Source of the DNA: Pseudomonadota bacterium
GTDB lineage: Bacteria; Pseudomonadota; Alphaproteobacteria; Rhodobacterales; Rhodobacteraceae
NCBI GenBank assembly: GCA_027592105.1
Contig: JAQCLA010000013.1
Span: 1 to 20,462, forward strand
Direction: 5' to 3'
Length of the DNA stretch: 20,462 nt
Shown here: positions 1 through 7,413 of the stretch, one piece after another
Position numbering within the stretch: position 1 is the first letter of the stretch
Layout: every line of letters starts with the position of its first letter
Made by a program: the position numbers and the translations under genes
The notes under the pieces: generated by a model
What the model saw: the letters and a program-made list of their open reading frames with translations, nothing else
Databases searched by the model: none
Told to the model about the DNA's origin: nothing

Positions 1-2
1 TC

Positions 3-1313
3 ATGGCGATCACTCATCTCAAGCGTGGCAAGCCCGAGGCGGAGCGGGCAGAGGATGACGCGAAGGTGCGCGTGAGCGTCGAGGGGTTCTTGGCCGACAT
101 CGCCGCGCGCGGGGATGGGGCGGTGCGGGACTTGGCCGAGAAGTTCGACGGCTACGCGCCGGCGAGCTTTCGCCTCAGCCAATCCGAGATTGACGCCGCG
201 ATGCAAAAGGTCAGCGCGCGCGACATGGAGGATATCCGCTTCGCCCAGACCCAGATCCGCCGCTTTGCCGAGGCCCAGCGCGCCTCCATGACCGATATCG
301 AGGTCGAAACGCTCCCCGGTGTGATCTTGGGCCACAAGAACATCCCCGTGCAATCGGTGGGCTGCTACGTGCCGGGGGGCAAGTTCCCGATGGTGGCCTC
401 GGCCCATATGTCGGTCTTGACCGCATCCGTCGCGGGTGTGCCGCGCATCATCGCCTCGGCCCCCCCGGTCAAGGGCGCACCCCACCCCGCCATCGTCGCC
501 GCCATGCATCTGGGCGGCGCGCATGAGATCTATGTGCTGGGCGGCATCCAAGCGGTCGGCGCCATGGCGATTGGCACCGAAAGCATCGCGCCTGTCCATA
601 TGCTGGTCGGCCCCGGCAATGCCTATGTGGCCGAGGCAAAGCGCCAGCTTTACGGCCGCGTGGGTATCGACCTTTTCGCCGGTCCGACCGAAACCATGGT
701 CATCGCCGATGACAGTGTCGATGCCGAGTTGTGCGCCACCGACCTCTTGGGTCAGGCCGAGCATGGCTATAACTCGCCTGCCTGCCTGATCACCAATTCG
801 CGCAAGCTGGCCGAGGGGACGCTCTCCGAGATCGACCGGCTTTTGGCGATCCTGCCCACGGCGGAAACGGCGGCGATCAGCTGGCGCGATTATGGCGATG
901 TGATCCTCTGCGACAGCCATGAGGAGATGCTGATGGTCGCCAATGACATGGCCTATGAGCATGTCCAAGTGATGACCGACCGCGATGATTGGTATCTGGA
1001 AAACATGCAAAGCTACGGCGCGCTGTTCTTGGGGGCCCGCACCAATGTGGCCAATGGCGACAAGGTGATCGGAACCAACCACACGCTGCCCACCAAGAAA
1101 GCGGGCCGCTACACCGGCGGGCTTTGGGTGGGCAAGTTCCTGAAAACCCACAGCTACCAGCGCGTCACCACCGATGCGGCTGCAGCAGAGATCGGCACAT
1201 ACGGCTCGCGGCTCTGCATGCTCGAGGGCTTCGTCGGCCACGCCGAACAATGCAACATCCGCGTCCGCCGCTACGGCGGTCGAAACGTGCCTTACGGGGA
1301 AGCGGCGGAATGA
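3..1313 (+). CDS. Histidinol dehydrogenase-family NAD-dependent dehydrogenase (HpsN-like, catabolic)
   Basis: The 436-aa protein is a zinc- and NAD-dependent alcohol dehydrogenase of the HisD superfamily, which oxidises an alcohol in two steps to a carboxylate. The family residues are visible: zinc ligands Q251 and H254 in GQAEHGY, D353 in GDKVIGTNH and H413 in EGFVGHAEQ, and the catalytic E319-H320 pair in YEHVQVM. The N-terminus (MAITHLKRGK) and the motif SVGCYVPGGKFPM match the catabolic branch that includes sulfopropanediol 3-dehydrogenase HpsN, not biosynthetic HisD. No his genes are nearby; the neighbours are NTF2-like, cupin, MetE-like and RraA proteins. The substrate is probably a diol or amino alcohol and cannot be named. 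The ATG lies 2 bases from the window edge, so its ribosome site is not visible. The next gene overlaps its stop codon. Family assignment is sure; HpsN activity is not. Confidence 0.9.
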   Translation: MAITHLKRGKPEAERAEDDAKVRVSVEGFLADIAARGDGAVRDLAEKFDGYAPASFRLSQSEIDAAMQKVSARDMEDIRFAQTQIRRFAEAQRASMTDIEVETLPGVILGHKNIPVQSVGCYVPGGKFPMVASAHMSVLTASVAGVPRIIASAPPVKGAPHPAIVAAMHLGGAHEIYVLGGIQAVGAMAIGTESIAPVHMLVGPGNAYVAEAKRQLYGRVGIDLFAGPTETMVIADDSVDAELCATDLLGQAEHGYNSPACLITNSRKLAEGTLSEIDRLLAILPTAETAAISWRDYGDVILCDSHEEMLMVANDMAYEHVQVMTDRDDWYLENMQSYGALFLGARTNVANGDKVIGTNHTLPTKKAGRYTGGLWVGKFLKTHSYQRVTTDAAAAEIGTYGSRLCMLEGFVGHAEQCNIRVRRYGGRNVPYGEAAE

Positions 1314-2344
1314 TGTCCCCCGCGGAACTGAAGGCGCTGATCGCCCCTTACCGCCACGCGATGGCGGATTTCGACCGCCATACGGTGCAATCGGTGATCG
1401 CATCGCTTTTCGCCCCCGATGCCACGCTGCGTCTTTGCCATCCCTTCGGTGATGTCGATGATCTATTAGAAGATTGCCTTGCCCCGCTGCATGCGGCCAT
1501 GCCCGATCTGGAACGCCGTGATATGATCGTCATAGCGGGCACCACGCCCGAGGGGCAGGATTGGATCGGCTGCATGGGCCAGTATATGGGCAGCTTTCTT
1601 GCGCCCTTCCTCGACATTCCGCCGACCGGGCATCTGGCCCATATGCGCTATCACGAGTATTTCCGCGTCAGCGATGGCCGCATCACCGAGATGCAGGCGA
1701 TCTGGGACATCCCTGAATTGATGATGCAGGCCCGCGCTTGGCCCATGGCCCCGCAGCTTGGGGCCTTTCTCGCCACCCCTGCACCGATGAGCGGCGATGG
1801 GCTTGCGGTCGCGGGCGATGGGAAAAAGGCGCTCGAGCATGTCATCGCCATGCTAACAGACCTGTGCAAATACCCAAGCAATCCCGACCCGGCAGTGATG
1901 AAGCTAGACCGATATTGGCACCCGCGTTTCAACTGGTATGGCCCGGCAGGTATCGGCACATCGCGCGGCATCTCGGGCTTTCGCAACTGGCACCAAGGCC
2001 CGTTCCTGCGCGGCATGCCCGACCGCAAGCTTGACGCGATGGGCGATCTTAAAAGCCATTGGATCGGCGAGGGTGATTATGTCTGCGAAACAGGCTGGCC
2101 CAACATGCGCCTGACGGTGACGGGCGATGGCTGGATGGGCATCGCGCCCGGTGGTCAGGAAATCTTGCTGCGCAGCCTCGACTTCTGGAGATGCGAGGGG
2201 GATTTGATCCGCGAGAACTGGGTTCTGGTCGATCTGCTTGACGCTTATCGCCAATTGGGTGTCGATGTGCTGGCTCGAATGCGGGAATTCAACAAGGCGC
2301 GGGTGCCGGGCGCGATCCCCCTGCCCGATTGGAGGCATGCGTGA
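1310..2344 (+). CDS. Tandem NTF2-like (SnoaL-type) protein 1
   Basis: This 344-aa protein contains two successive NTF2-like/SnoaL domains, roughly residues 1-150 and 165-330. Each shows the fold's usual pattern: a helical start (LIAPYRHAMADFDRHT), a description of a dosing region (FAPDATLRLCHPFGD), then alternating strands ending in aromatic-rich segments. Members of this superfamily are small cone-shaped enzymes (cyclases, isomerases, dehydratases, C-C lyases) or binding proteins, so the reaction cannot be read from sequence. Two in-frame ATGs, at 1310 and 1313, overlap the stop of the dehydrogenase gene (ATGATG over TGA), which implies translational coupling; GGGGA at 1296-1300 is a plausible ribosome site. 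A longer open frame extends upstream into the dehydrogenase but is only a shadow. It is about 46 nt ahead of the LacI-type regulator gene. A second tandem NTF2 protein follows that regulator. Confidence 0.8.
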   Translation: MMSPAELKALIAPYRHAMADFDRHTVQSVIASLFAPDATLRLCHPFGDVDDLLEDCLAPLHAAMPDLERRDMIVIAGTTPEGQDWIGCMGQYMGSFLAPFLDIPPTGHLAHMRYHEYFRVSDGRITEMQAIWDIPELMMQARAWPMAPQLGAFLATPAPMSGDGLAVAGDGKKALEHVIAMLTDLCKYPSNPDPAVMKLDRYWHPRFNWYGPAGIGTSRGISGFRNWHQGPFLRGMPDRKLDAMGDLKSHWIGEGDYVCETGWPNMRLTVTGDGWMGIAPGGQEILLRSLDFWRCEGDLIRENWVLVDLLDAYRQLGVDVLARMREFNKARVPGAIPLPDWRHA

Positions 2345-2390
2345 GCATCAGCCGACCCATTGCTCCGACGACGGCACAGGTGGCGCGTTG

Positions 2391-3410
2391 ATGGCCGATC
2401 AGCGCATCACATCGCTGGACGTGGCGCGCATGGCCGGTGTCAGCCAATCGGCGGTCAGCCGGGTCTTTTCGGGTGCATCGGCAAGTGCCGCCACGATCGC
2501 CAAGGTGCGCGCGGCGGCCGAGCAGCTGGGCTATCGCCCCAACGCCATGGCGCGCGCGATGAAATCGGGCAAAAGCCGCATCATCGGCTTGCTGGTCGCC
2601 TATCTGGAAAACCAGTTCTACCCCATCGCCTTGGAACGGCTCTCGCGCGCGCTTCAGGAACGGGGCTATCACATTCTCGTCTTCATGGTCCCGAACGCGA
2701 GCGACCAGATCGAAAGCACCGTGCAAGAGCTTTTGGATTACCAGGTGGATGGGATCGTCACCGCCTCGGTCTCGATGTCTTTCGGCTTGACCGAACGCTG
2801 CGCCGCATCGGGCATCCCGGTTGTGATGTTCAACCGTGGTCAGGACGGGTCTGGCCTGTCGGCGGTCACGTCGGACAATCTGGCCGGCGGCGCCAAGGTG
2901 GCCGAGTTCCTTCTGGCAGGCGGGCATCGGCGCATCGCCCATATCATGGGCTGGCAAGGCTCATCGACGGGGCGCGACCGCGCGCTGGGGTTCCGGCGCG
3001 GATTGGCCGCGGCGGGTGCCACCCCCTTGGCCGAGATCGACGGGATGTACACGCGCGAAGATGCGGCCAAGGCCACGCGCGCGCTGATGGCACGCCCCGA
3101 CCCGCCCGATGCGATCTTTGTGGGCAATGATCACATGGCCTTTGCCGTGATGGATGTCTTGCGCAGCGATTTGGGCCTGCGCGTGCCGCATGATGTGGGC
3201 GTGGTGGGCTATGACGATGTGCCTTTGGCCGGATGGCCTGCCTATGACCTGACAAGCCTGCGCCAACCCGTCAATCGCATGGTCGAGGCAACCGTCGACA
3301 CGCTGTTGGGCCAGATCGAACACCCTGCGCGGCCAACGCAAAAGATCGAGATCGCAGGCCCGCTGATCGTGCGCGGCTCGGCGCGCATTCCCGAAGGATG
3401 GACATCATGA
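2391..3410 (+). CDS. LacI-family transcriptional regulator
   Basis: A 339-aa one-component repressor. Residues about 6-27 (ITSLDVARMAGVSQSAVSRV) form the LacI helix-turn-helix, followed by the hinge-helix segment YRPNAMARAMKSGKS. The rest is a periplasmic-binding-protein-like sensor domain with recognisable landmarks: IIGLLVAYLENQFYP, VDGIVTASVS, VTSDNLAGG, GWQGSSTGRDRALGFR, DAIFVGNDHMAFAVMD and DVGVVGYDDVPLAGWP. The start at 2391 gives the normal family length; an open frame upstream to 2238 lies inside the preceding gene. It sits in the middle of the operon, between the two NTF2-like genes, and its stop overlaps the next start (ATGA at 3407-3410). It most likely controls this operon in response to the pathway substrate. 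The operator is not recognisable in the window, because the operon promoter lies off the left edge. Confidence 0.93.
   Translation: MADQRITSLDVARMAGVSQSAVSRVFSGASASAATIAKVRAAAEQLGYRPNAMARAMKSGKSRIIGLLVAYLENQFYPIALERLSRALQERGYHILVFMVPNASDQIESTVQELLDYQVDGIVTASVSMSFGLTERCAASGIPVVMFNRGQDGSGLSAVTSDNLAGGAKVAEFLLAGGHRRIAHIMGWQGSSTGRDRALGFRRGLAAAGATPLAEIDGMYTREDAAKATRALMARPDPPDAIFVGNDHMAFAVMDVLRSDLGLRVPHDVGVVGYDDVPLAGWPAYDLTSLRQPVNRMVEATVDTLLGQIEHPARPTQKIEIAGPLIVRGSARIPEGWTS
3393..3398 (+). promoter_or_regulatory. Ribosome binding site that selects the start of NTF2-like protein 2
   Basis: GAAGGA lies 8 nt upstream of the ATG at 3407. The earlier in-frame ATG at 3398 overlaps this sequence and has no ribosome site of its own, so 3407 is the better start. 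Confidence 0.6.
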
Positions 3411-4396
3411 AGGGCTTTGACCCGAAATTCCGCGACTTTCCCGATTATATCCTGGGCATCACCCAAGAGATCTGGGAAGGCCGCGCCATCGCCACGCTGC
3501 ACGATTATTATGCGCAAGACATCATCGTGCGCTCGCCCGGCTCGGTGGTGCGCGGTAATGGCGGCGTCATCGCGGCCACCATGGCCACCTTGGCCGAATT
3601 TCCCGACCGCCAGCTTTTGGGCGAAGATGTGATCTGGTCGGGCACCCCCGAAACAGGAATGCTGTCCTCGCACCGGATCTTGTCGACAGCAACGCATGCG
3701 GGCGACGGCGTCTATGGCAAGGCGACAGGCAATAAGCTGGTCTACCGGATCATGGCCGATTGCCATGCCAAGGATAACAAGATCGACGATGAATGGCTGA
3801 TCCGGGACCAAGGCGCGATCGTGCGGCAGATGGGCTGGGACCCAGCCGACTATGCCCGGGACCTGATCGCGCGCGAAGGCGGCCCTACAGCCTGCACCAA
3901 ACCCTTTCACCCCGTGATGGACATTGCCGGCCCCTATCAGGGCGTCGGGAATGACGACCCTTGGGGCGCGCGCCTTGGCGATACCCTGACCCGCATCATG
4001 GGGGCCGATATGGCGGTGCTCGCCACCACATATGACCGGGCGGCGCATCTGGAGTATCCCGGCCATCAGACCGTCCATGGGGGCGCGGCGGCGACGCATT
4101 TCTGGATGGGACTGCGCGCGGCCTTTCCATCGGCGCGCTTTGCGATCCATCACCAGATCGGGCGCGACGACCCCGACATGCCCCCCCGCGCCGCTCTACG
4201 CTGGAGCCTGACGGGCAAGCATGACGGATGGGGGGCCTTTGGCCGCCCCAGCGGGGCCGAGGTGCATATCATGGGCATCACCCATGCCGAGTTTGGCCGC
4301 CATGGCGCCGGGCCAACCCAGCTTCGCCGCGAATGGACATTGTTCGATGAAACCGCGATCTGGAAACAGATCCATCTTGCAACCGGCGATCTTTGA
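3407..4396 (+). CDS. Tandem NTF2-like (SnoaL-type) protein 2
   Basis: A 329-aa protein with two NTF2-like domains, about residues 1-155 and 185-325. The first half shows the SnoaL pattern (LHDYYAQDIIVRSPG, then RIMADCHAKDNKI). The second half repeats it with TTYDRAAHLEYPGH and ends in RREWTLFDETAIWKQI. It has the same two-domain size and layout as the protein encoded at 1310-2344, although identity between them is low to my eye. The two could therefore form a heteromeric complex or catalyse successive steps. Translation starts inside the last codons of the LacI gene. No catalytic residues can be assigned with confidence. A 36-nt gap separates it from the cupin gene. The frame opposite this gene is a codon-bias shadow. 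Confidence 0.8.
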   Translation: MKGFDPKFRDFPDYILGITQEIWEGRAIATLHDYYAQDIIVRSPGSVVRGNGGVIAATMATLAEFPDRQLLGEDVIWSGTPETGMLSSHRILSTATHAGDGVYGKATGNKLVYRIMADCHAKDNKIDDEWLIRDQGAIVRQMGWDPADYARDLIAREGGPTACTKPFHPVMDIAGPYQGVGNDDPWGARLGDTLTRIMGADMAVLATTYDRAAHLEYPGHQTVHGGAAATHFWMGLRAAFPSARFAIHHQIGRDDPDMPPRAALRWSLTGKHDGWGAFGRPSGAEVHIMGITHAEFGRHGAGPTQLRREWTLFDETAIWKQIHLATGDL

Positions 4397-4432
4397 AAAC
4401 GCCTGATTTTACTTGATCGAGGACCACCAGCG

Positions 4433-5398
4433 ATGACCCCCCAAGAGATGGAAAGCCGCATTGTGCGTTACGGCGATCTGCGCCCTTGCAAGACCGCCTT
4501 CATCGATGCCCATACGCCCGGCTCTGACCAAAAAGAGAATTTCACCATCATCGGCGGCGGCGTCTCGGAAAGCCCCGATCAACATGTGCATCTCTCGATC
4601 AAGCATGGCTTCAACATCGGTGCAGCAGGCCAGCCGCCCAAATGCCGCAACTCACTGCATGATCACAACACCGCCGAGGTGTTCTTCGTGCTCTCGGGGC
4701 GCTGGCGCTTTTTCTGGGGCCGCTGGGGCAATGCAGGCGAGGTGGTGCTGGAAGAGGGCGACATCATCAACATCCCCACGGGCATTTTCCGTGGCTTCGA
4801 GAATATCGGCACCGACTACGGGATGATCATGGCGATCTTGGGCGGCGATGATGCGGGAGGCGGTGTGAAATGGGCCCCGCAGGTCATCGAGGAGGCCAAG
4901 GCGCAAGGCCTGATCTTGGCCGAGACAGGCAAGCTTTACGACACCAAGAAGGGCGAGGCGCTGCCCGAAGGCGTCAAGCCCATGCCAGTCCTCGGCCCCG
5001 AGGAGCTTGCCAAGCGCGCCGAATTGACGACCGCCGATGTGCTGCCCAACCATGTGGCGCGCTACTGGGATCTGGTCGCCCTTGCCGACCGCACACCCGC
5101 CAAGGTGATCGGCAGCGATGGGCTCTTGCGCGACCGTCCGGGCTTTGAGGTGCATTTCATCACACGCGGCTCGGCGGCCAAGGCGCCGCGCCAACATGAC
5201 CGCCCTGCCGTGCTGATGCCCGCCAAGGGCCATTGGCGCGTCGATTGGGAGGGTGGCAGCGCCACGCTGGCCAAGGGCGACACCATGTCGGTACCGGCGG
5301 GGCTTGCTTATCACCTGACGCCGTCAATGTCGGGCGATGCCGCGCTTTACCATGTGCTTGGCACCGATGACCCGGCCGGGCCGACGCATCGGCTGTAA
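4433..5398 (+). CDS. Bicupin protein with an altered metal site
   Basis: A 321-aa protein of two cupin barrels. The N-terminal barrel carries cupin motif 1 as H76-D-H78-N-T-A-E82, with three of the usual metal ligands. It carries motif 2 as PTGIFRGFEN (P115, G117, N124), in which the histidine that normally completes the site is R120. The C-terminal barrel (about 225-320) keeps the shape of both motifs (VLMPAKGHWRVDWEGG, then SVPAGLAYHLTP) but has lost most ligands. The overall architecture recalls gentisate 1,2-dioxygenase-type bicupins and sugar or organic-acid isomerases, but the Arg substitution makes ordinary dioxygenase chemistry doubtful. GAGGA at 4419-4423 is 9 nt before the ATG. It lies in the operon between the second NTF2-like gene and the MetE-like gene. 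Function unknown; it could be an isomerase, a lyase or a binding protein. Confidence 0.82.
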   Translation: MTPQEMESRIVRYGDLRPCKTAFIDAHTPGSDQKENFTIIGGGVSESPDQHVHLSIKHGFNIGAAGQPPKCRNSLHDHNTAEVFFVLSGRWRFFWGRWGNAGEVVLEEGDIINIPTGIFRGFENIGTDYGMIMAILGGDDAGGGVKWAPQVIEEAKAQGLILAETGKLYDTKKGEALPEGVKPMPVLGPEELAKRAELTTADVLPNHVARYWDLVALADRTPAKVIGSDGLLRDRPGFEVHFITRGSAAKAPRQHDRPAVLMPAKGHWRVDWEGGSATLAKGDTMSVPAGLAYHLTPSMSGDAALYHVLGTDDPAGPTHRL

Positions 5399-5422
5399 GC
5401 GGATCGCCTTATTGACGCAATG

Positions 5423-5428
5423 AAAGGA
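5423..5428 (+). promoter_or_regulatory. Ribosome binding site that selects the start of the MetE-like gene
   Basis: AAAGGA is placed 6 nt before the ATG at 5435. It lies just downstream of the other in-frame ATG at 5420, so 5435 (protein starting MRQIKTTHVGSLPR) is preferred. Confidence 0.65.
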
Positions 5429-5434
5429 CAACAG

Positions 5435-6565
5435 ATGCGCCAGATCAAAACCACCCATGTCGGGAGCTTGCCGCGCGCACAAGATGTCGTGGATTTCATC
5501 TTTGCCCGTGAACGCGGCACCGATTTCGATCAAGCCGCCTTCGACGCCTGCATGACGGCGGCCGTGTCGGACACGGTCGCGCGACAGGTCGCGGCCGGGG
5601 TCGATATCGTCTCGGATGGGGAAACCTCCAAGATCAGCTATGCGACCTATGTCAAGGATCGCTATACGGGCTTTGACGGCGACACACCGCGCAGCCCGCC
5701 GCGCGATTTGCAGCTTTTTCCCAATTTCCTCAAGCGGCTGGCCGATGATGGCGGATCGCCGCGCTATGCAAGGCCCAAATGCATCGGCCCCGTCACCTCC
5801 AAGGGTCAGGGCGAGTTGCAAAAGGATATCGCCAATCTCAAGGCCGCGATGGCCGCGCATGGCGCGGCCCGCGGCTTCATGAATGCCGCCTCGCCCGGTG
5901 TGATCTCGCTGTTCTTGCCCAATGAGTATTACCCTAGCCGCGAGGCTTATCTTGCCGCTCTGGCCGATGCGATGAAGGAAGAATACGAGACCATCGTCGC
6001 CGCAGGCCTTGATCTGCAACTCGATTGCCCGGATCTGGCGCTCTCGCGCCATATGCTGTTCCCCGAGCTTGCAGATGCCGATTTCGTCAAGGTGGCAGCC
6101 CTGCATGTCGAGGTGCTGAACCATGCGCTGCGCGATATCCCGCAAGACTGTGTGCGCGTTCATATCTGCTGGGGCAATTACGAGGGGCCGCATATCTGCG
6201 ACATCCCCATGGCCAAGATGTTCGACACGCTGATGTCGACCAAGGCGCGCTATGTGCTGTTCGAGACATCAAACCCCCGCCATGCGCATGAATGGGCGGT
6301 GTTTCGCGACCGTCAGACGGACATCCCCGAGGACAAGATCCTCGTGCCGGGCGTGCTCGATACGACGACGAACTTCGTCGAACACCCCGAGCTGGTCGCC
6401 CAGCGCCTCCAGCGCTTTGTCGATATCGTGGGCGCAGACCGGGTGATCGCGGGCTCGGATTGCGGTTTTGGGACATTCGCGGGTTTCGGCGCGGTCGATC
6501 CTGATATCGCCTATGCCAAGCTGGCCGCGATGGCCGAGGGCGCGGCCCTTGTCGGCAAGGGATGA
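5435..6565 (+). CDS. MetE C-terminal-like zinc enzyme (cobalamin-independent methionine synthase / alkyl-CoM transferase-like family)
   Basis: The 376-aa protein is a single TIM barrel corresponding to the C-terminal half of cobalamin-independent methionine synthase; the N-terminal half of true MetE (about 750 aa) is absent. Zinc ligands are in place: H243 and C245 in VHICWGN, E277 in LFETSNPRHAHEW and C343 in AGSDCGFGTF. The start THVGSLPR and the segment IVSDGETSK are also typical. Stand-alone members include core MetE, epoxyalkane:coenzyme M transferase and many uncharacterised catabolic proteins that activate a thiol at zinc. Here the position in a catabolic operon argues for alkyl or methyl transfer to or from a thiol, or a related C-S reaction, not methionine biosynthesis. 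Its stop overlaps the first ATGs of the RraA gene region. Confidence 0.85.
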   Translation: MRQIKTTHVGSLPRAQDVVDFIFARERGTDFDQAAFDACMTAAVSDTVARQVAAGVDIVSDGETSKISYATYVKDRYTGFDGDTPRSPPRDLQLFPNFLKRLADDGGSPRYARPKCIGPVTSKGQGELQKDIANLKAAMAAHGAARGFMNAASPGVISLFLPNEYYPSREAYLAALADAMKEEYETIVAAGLDLQLDCPDLALSRHMLFPELADADFVKVAALHVEVLNHALRDIPQDCVRVHICWGNYEGPHICDIPMAKMFDTLMSTKARYVLFETSNPRHAHEWAVFRDRQTDIPEDKILVPGVLDTTTNFVEHPELVAQRLQRFVDIVGADRVIAGSDCGFGTFAGFGAVDPDIAYAKLAAMAEGAALVGKG

Positions 6566-6580
6566 TGACGAACATGCCTG

Positions 6581-6588
6581 AAGGGGGG
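6581..6588 (+). promoter_or_regulatory. Ribosome binding site of the RraA-like gene
   Basis: AAGGGGGG lies 3 nt before the ATG at 6592 and 6 nt before the ATG at 6595. The upstream in-frame ATG at 6562 overlaps the previous stop codon and has only AAGG directly against it. The later start pair is therefore preferred. Confidence 0.5.
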
Positions 6589-6591
6589 CCA

Positions 6592-7290
6592 ATGATGGAT
6601 GCGGCACTACTGAAACTTTTGCAGGCGGTCGATACGCCCACCGTGTGCAACGCTATCGAGGTGGTCGAGGGCAAGCGTGGCTTTGATCGCTTCACCCGCG
6701 GTACCATGCTGTGCAGCGCGCCCGCGGCGGGTGCAATCGTGGGATATGCACGTACCGCGCGGATCGCCGCACTCGCCCCACCAAGCGAGCCCGCCGATGT
6801 GATCCGCGCACGCCGCATGGCCTATTACGCACACATGGCCACAGGCCCCCGCCCCGCCATCGCGGTCGTCGAAGACATGGACGGACCCAATGCCATTGGC
6901 GCCTATTGGGGCGAGATCAATACAACTGTGCACAAAGGCTTTGGCCTGAGCGGCGCGCTGACCAATGGTGTGATGCGCGATCTTGGCGATCTGCCCGACG
7001 GTTTCCCGGTTATCGCGGGCAGCATCGGCCCAAGCCACGGCTTCGTGCATGTCCGCGAGATTGCGACGACGGTGAACATCTTTCGCTTGAGCATTGCGGA
7101 TGGCGATCTGGTTCATGCCGACCGCCATGGCGCCTTGGTGATCCCTGCGGGCTACGCGGCGGCACTGGCGGGCGCGATTGCCAAGCTGCTTGATACTGAA
7201 AAGATCGTTCTGTCGGCGGCAAGGGCCGAGGGCTTCGACTTCGCCGCCTTCGAGGCGGCCTGGACAGCGTTCGAGGCGGCAAGGACTTAA
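6592..7290 (+). CDS. RraA-family protein (HMG/CHA aldolase-like)
   Basis: A 232-aa member of the RraA / 4-carboxy-4-hydroxy-2-oxoadipate (CHA) aldolase family. Visible landmarks are DTPTVCNAIE near the N-terminus, AIVGYARTAR, AVVEDMDGPNAIGAYWGEI, GALTNGVMRDLGDL with the conserved Arg-Asp pair (R129-D130) that supports metal and pyruvate binding, FPVIAGSIGPSHG, and the C-terminal GDLVHADRHGALVIP. Family enzymes split 2-oxo-4-hydroxy acids to pyruvate or decarboxylate oxaloacetate; others are RNase E inhibitors. The operon context favours the catabolic role, as a late C-C cleavage step. Position 124 of the TNGVMRD motif has Asn where many family members have Asp, so specificity may differ. It is the last gene of the operon; no clear terminator follows. 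Confidence 0.85.
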   Translation: MMDAALLKLLQAVDTPTVCNAIEVVEGKRGFDRFTRGTMLCSAPAAGAIVGYARTARIAALAPPSEPADVIRARRMAYYAHMATGPRPAIAVVEDMDGPNAIGAYWGEINTTVHKGFGLSGALTNGVMRDLGDLPDGFPVIAGSIGPSHGFVHVREIATTVNIFRLSIADGDLVHADRHGALVIPAGYAAALAGAIAKLLDTEKIVLSAARAEGFDFAAFEAAWTAFEAART

Positions 7291-7347
7291 TTTTTTTCGC
7301 ACCGCGGCGAACGAAGGCGCCTACCCATCAGTATCACATACATTCGG

Positions 7348-7412
7348 CCAATATCGACCAAAGTGTTCCGAAAATATCCCTGCACACACCTTATCAATAT
7401 GGTGGATATTGG
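7348..7412. promoter_or_regulatory. Inverted repeat CCAATATCGACC ... GGTGGATATTGG ending at an IS left end
   Basis: CCAATATCGACC (7348-7359) and GGTGGATATTGG (7401-7412) are inverted copies matching at 11 of 12 positions, 41 nt apart. A shorter palindrome, CAATAT-GGTGG-ATATTG (7396-7411), overlaps the right arm. Spaced arms of this kind suit a regulator that binds two sites. The IS5-type left end starts 1 base after the right arm, so this may be the promoter region of a gene displaced by the insertion. It could also be chance symmetry in AT-rich DNA. Confidence 0.35.
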
Positions 7413-7413
7413 T

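Noticed and set aside
3..1313. Annotation as histidine-biosynthetic histidinol dehydrogenase (hisD)
   Set aside because: No his genes are adjacent and the N-terminus and YVPGGKFPM region follow the catabolic HpsN-like branch.
3242..4153. 303-codon open frame on the minus strand
   Set aside because: Lies wholly opposite the LacI and second NTF2-like genes, has low-complexity His/Arg/Gly-rich composition and no family features; a codon-bias shadow of GC-rich genes.
5324..6193. 289-codon open frame on the minus strand
   Set aside because: Antisense to the MetE-like gene, which has a full zinc motif set; composition is that of a shadow frame.
7291..7315. Terminator after the RraA-like gene (TTCGC ... 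GCGAA stem)
   Set aside because: The T-run precedes the short stem instead of following it, so it lacks terminator order on either strand.
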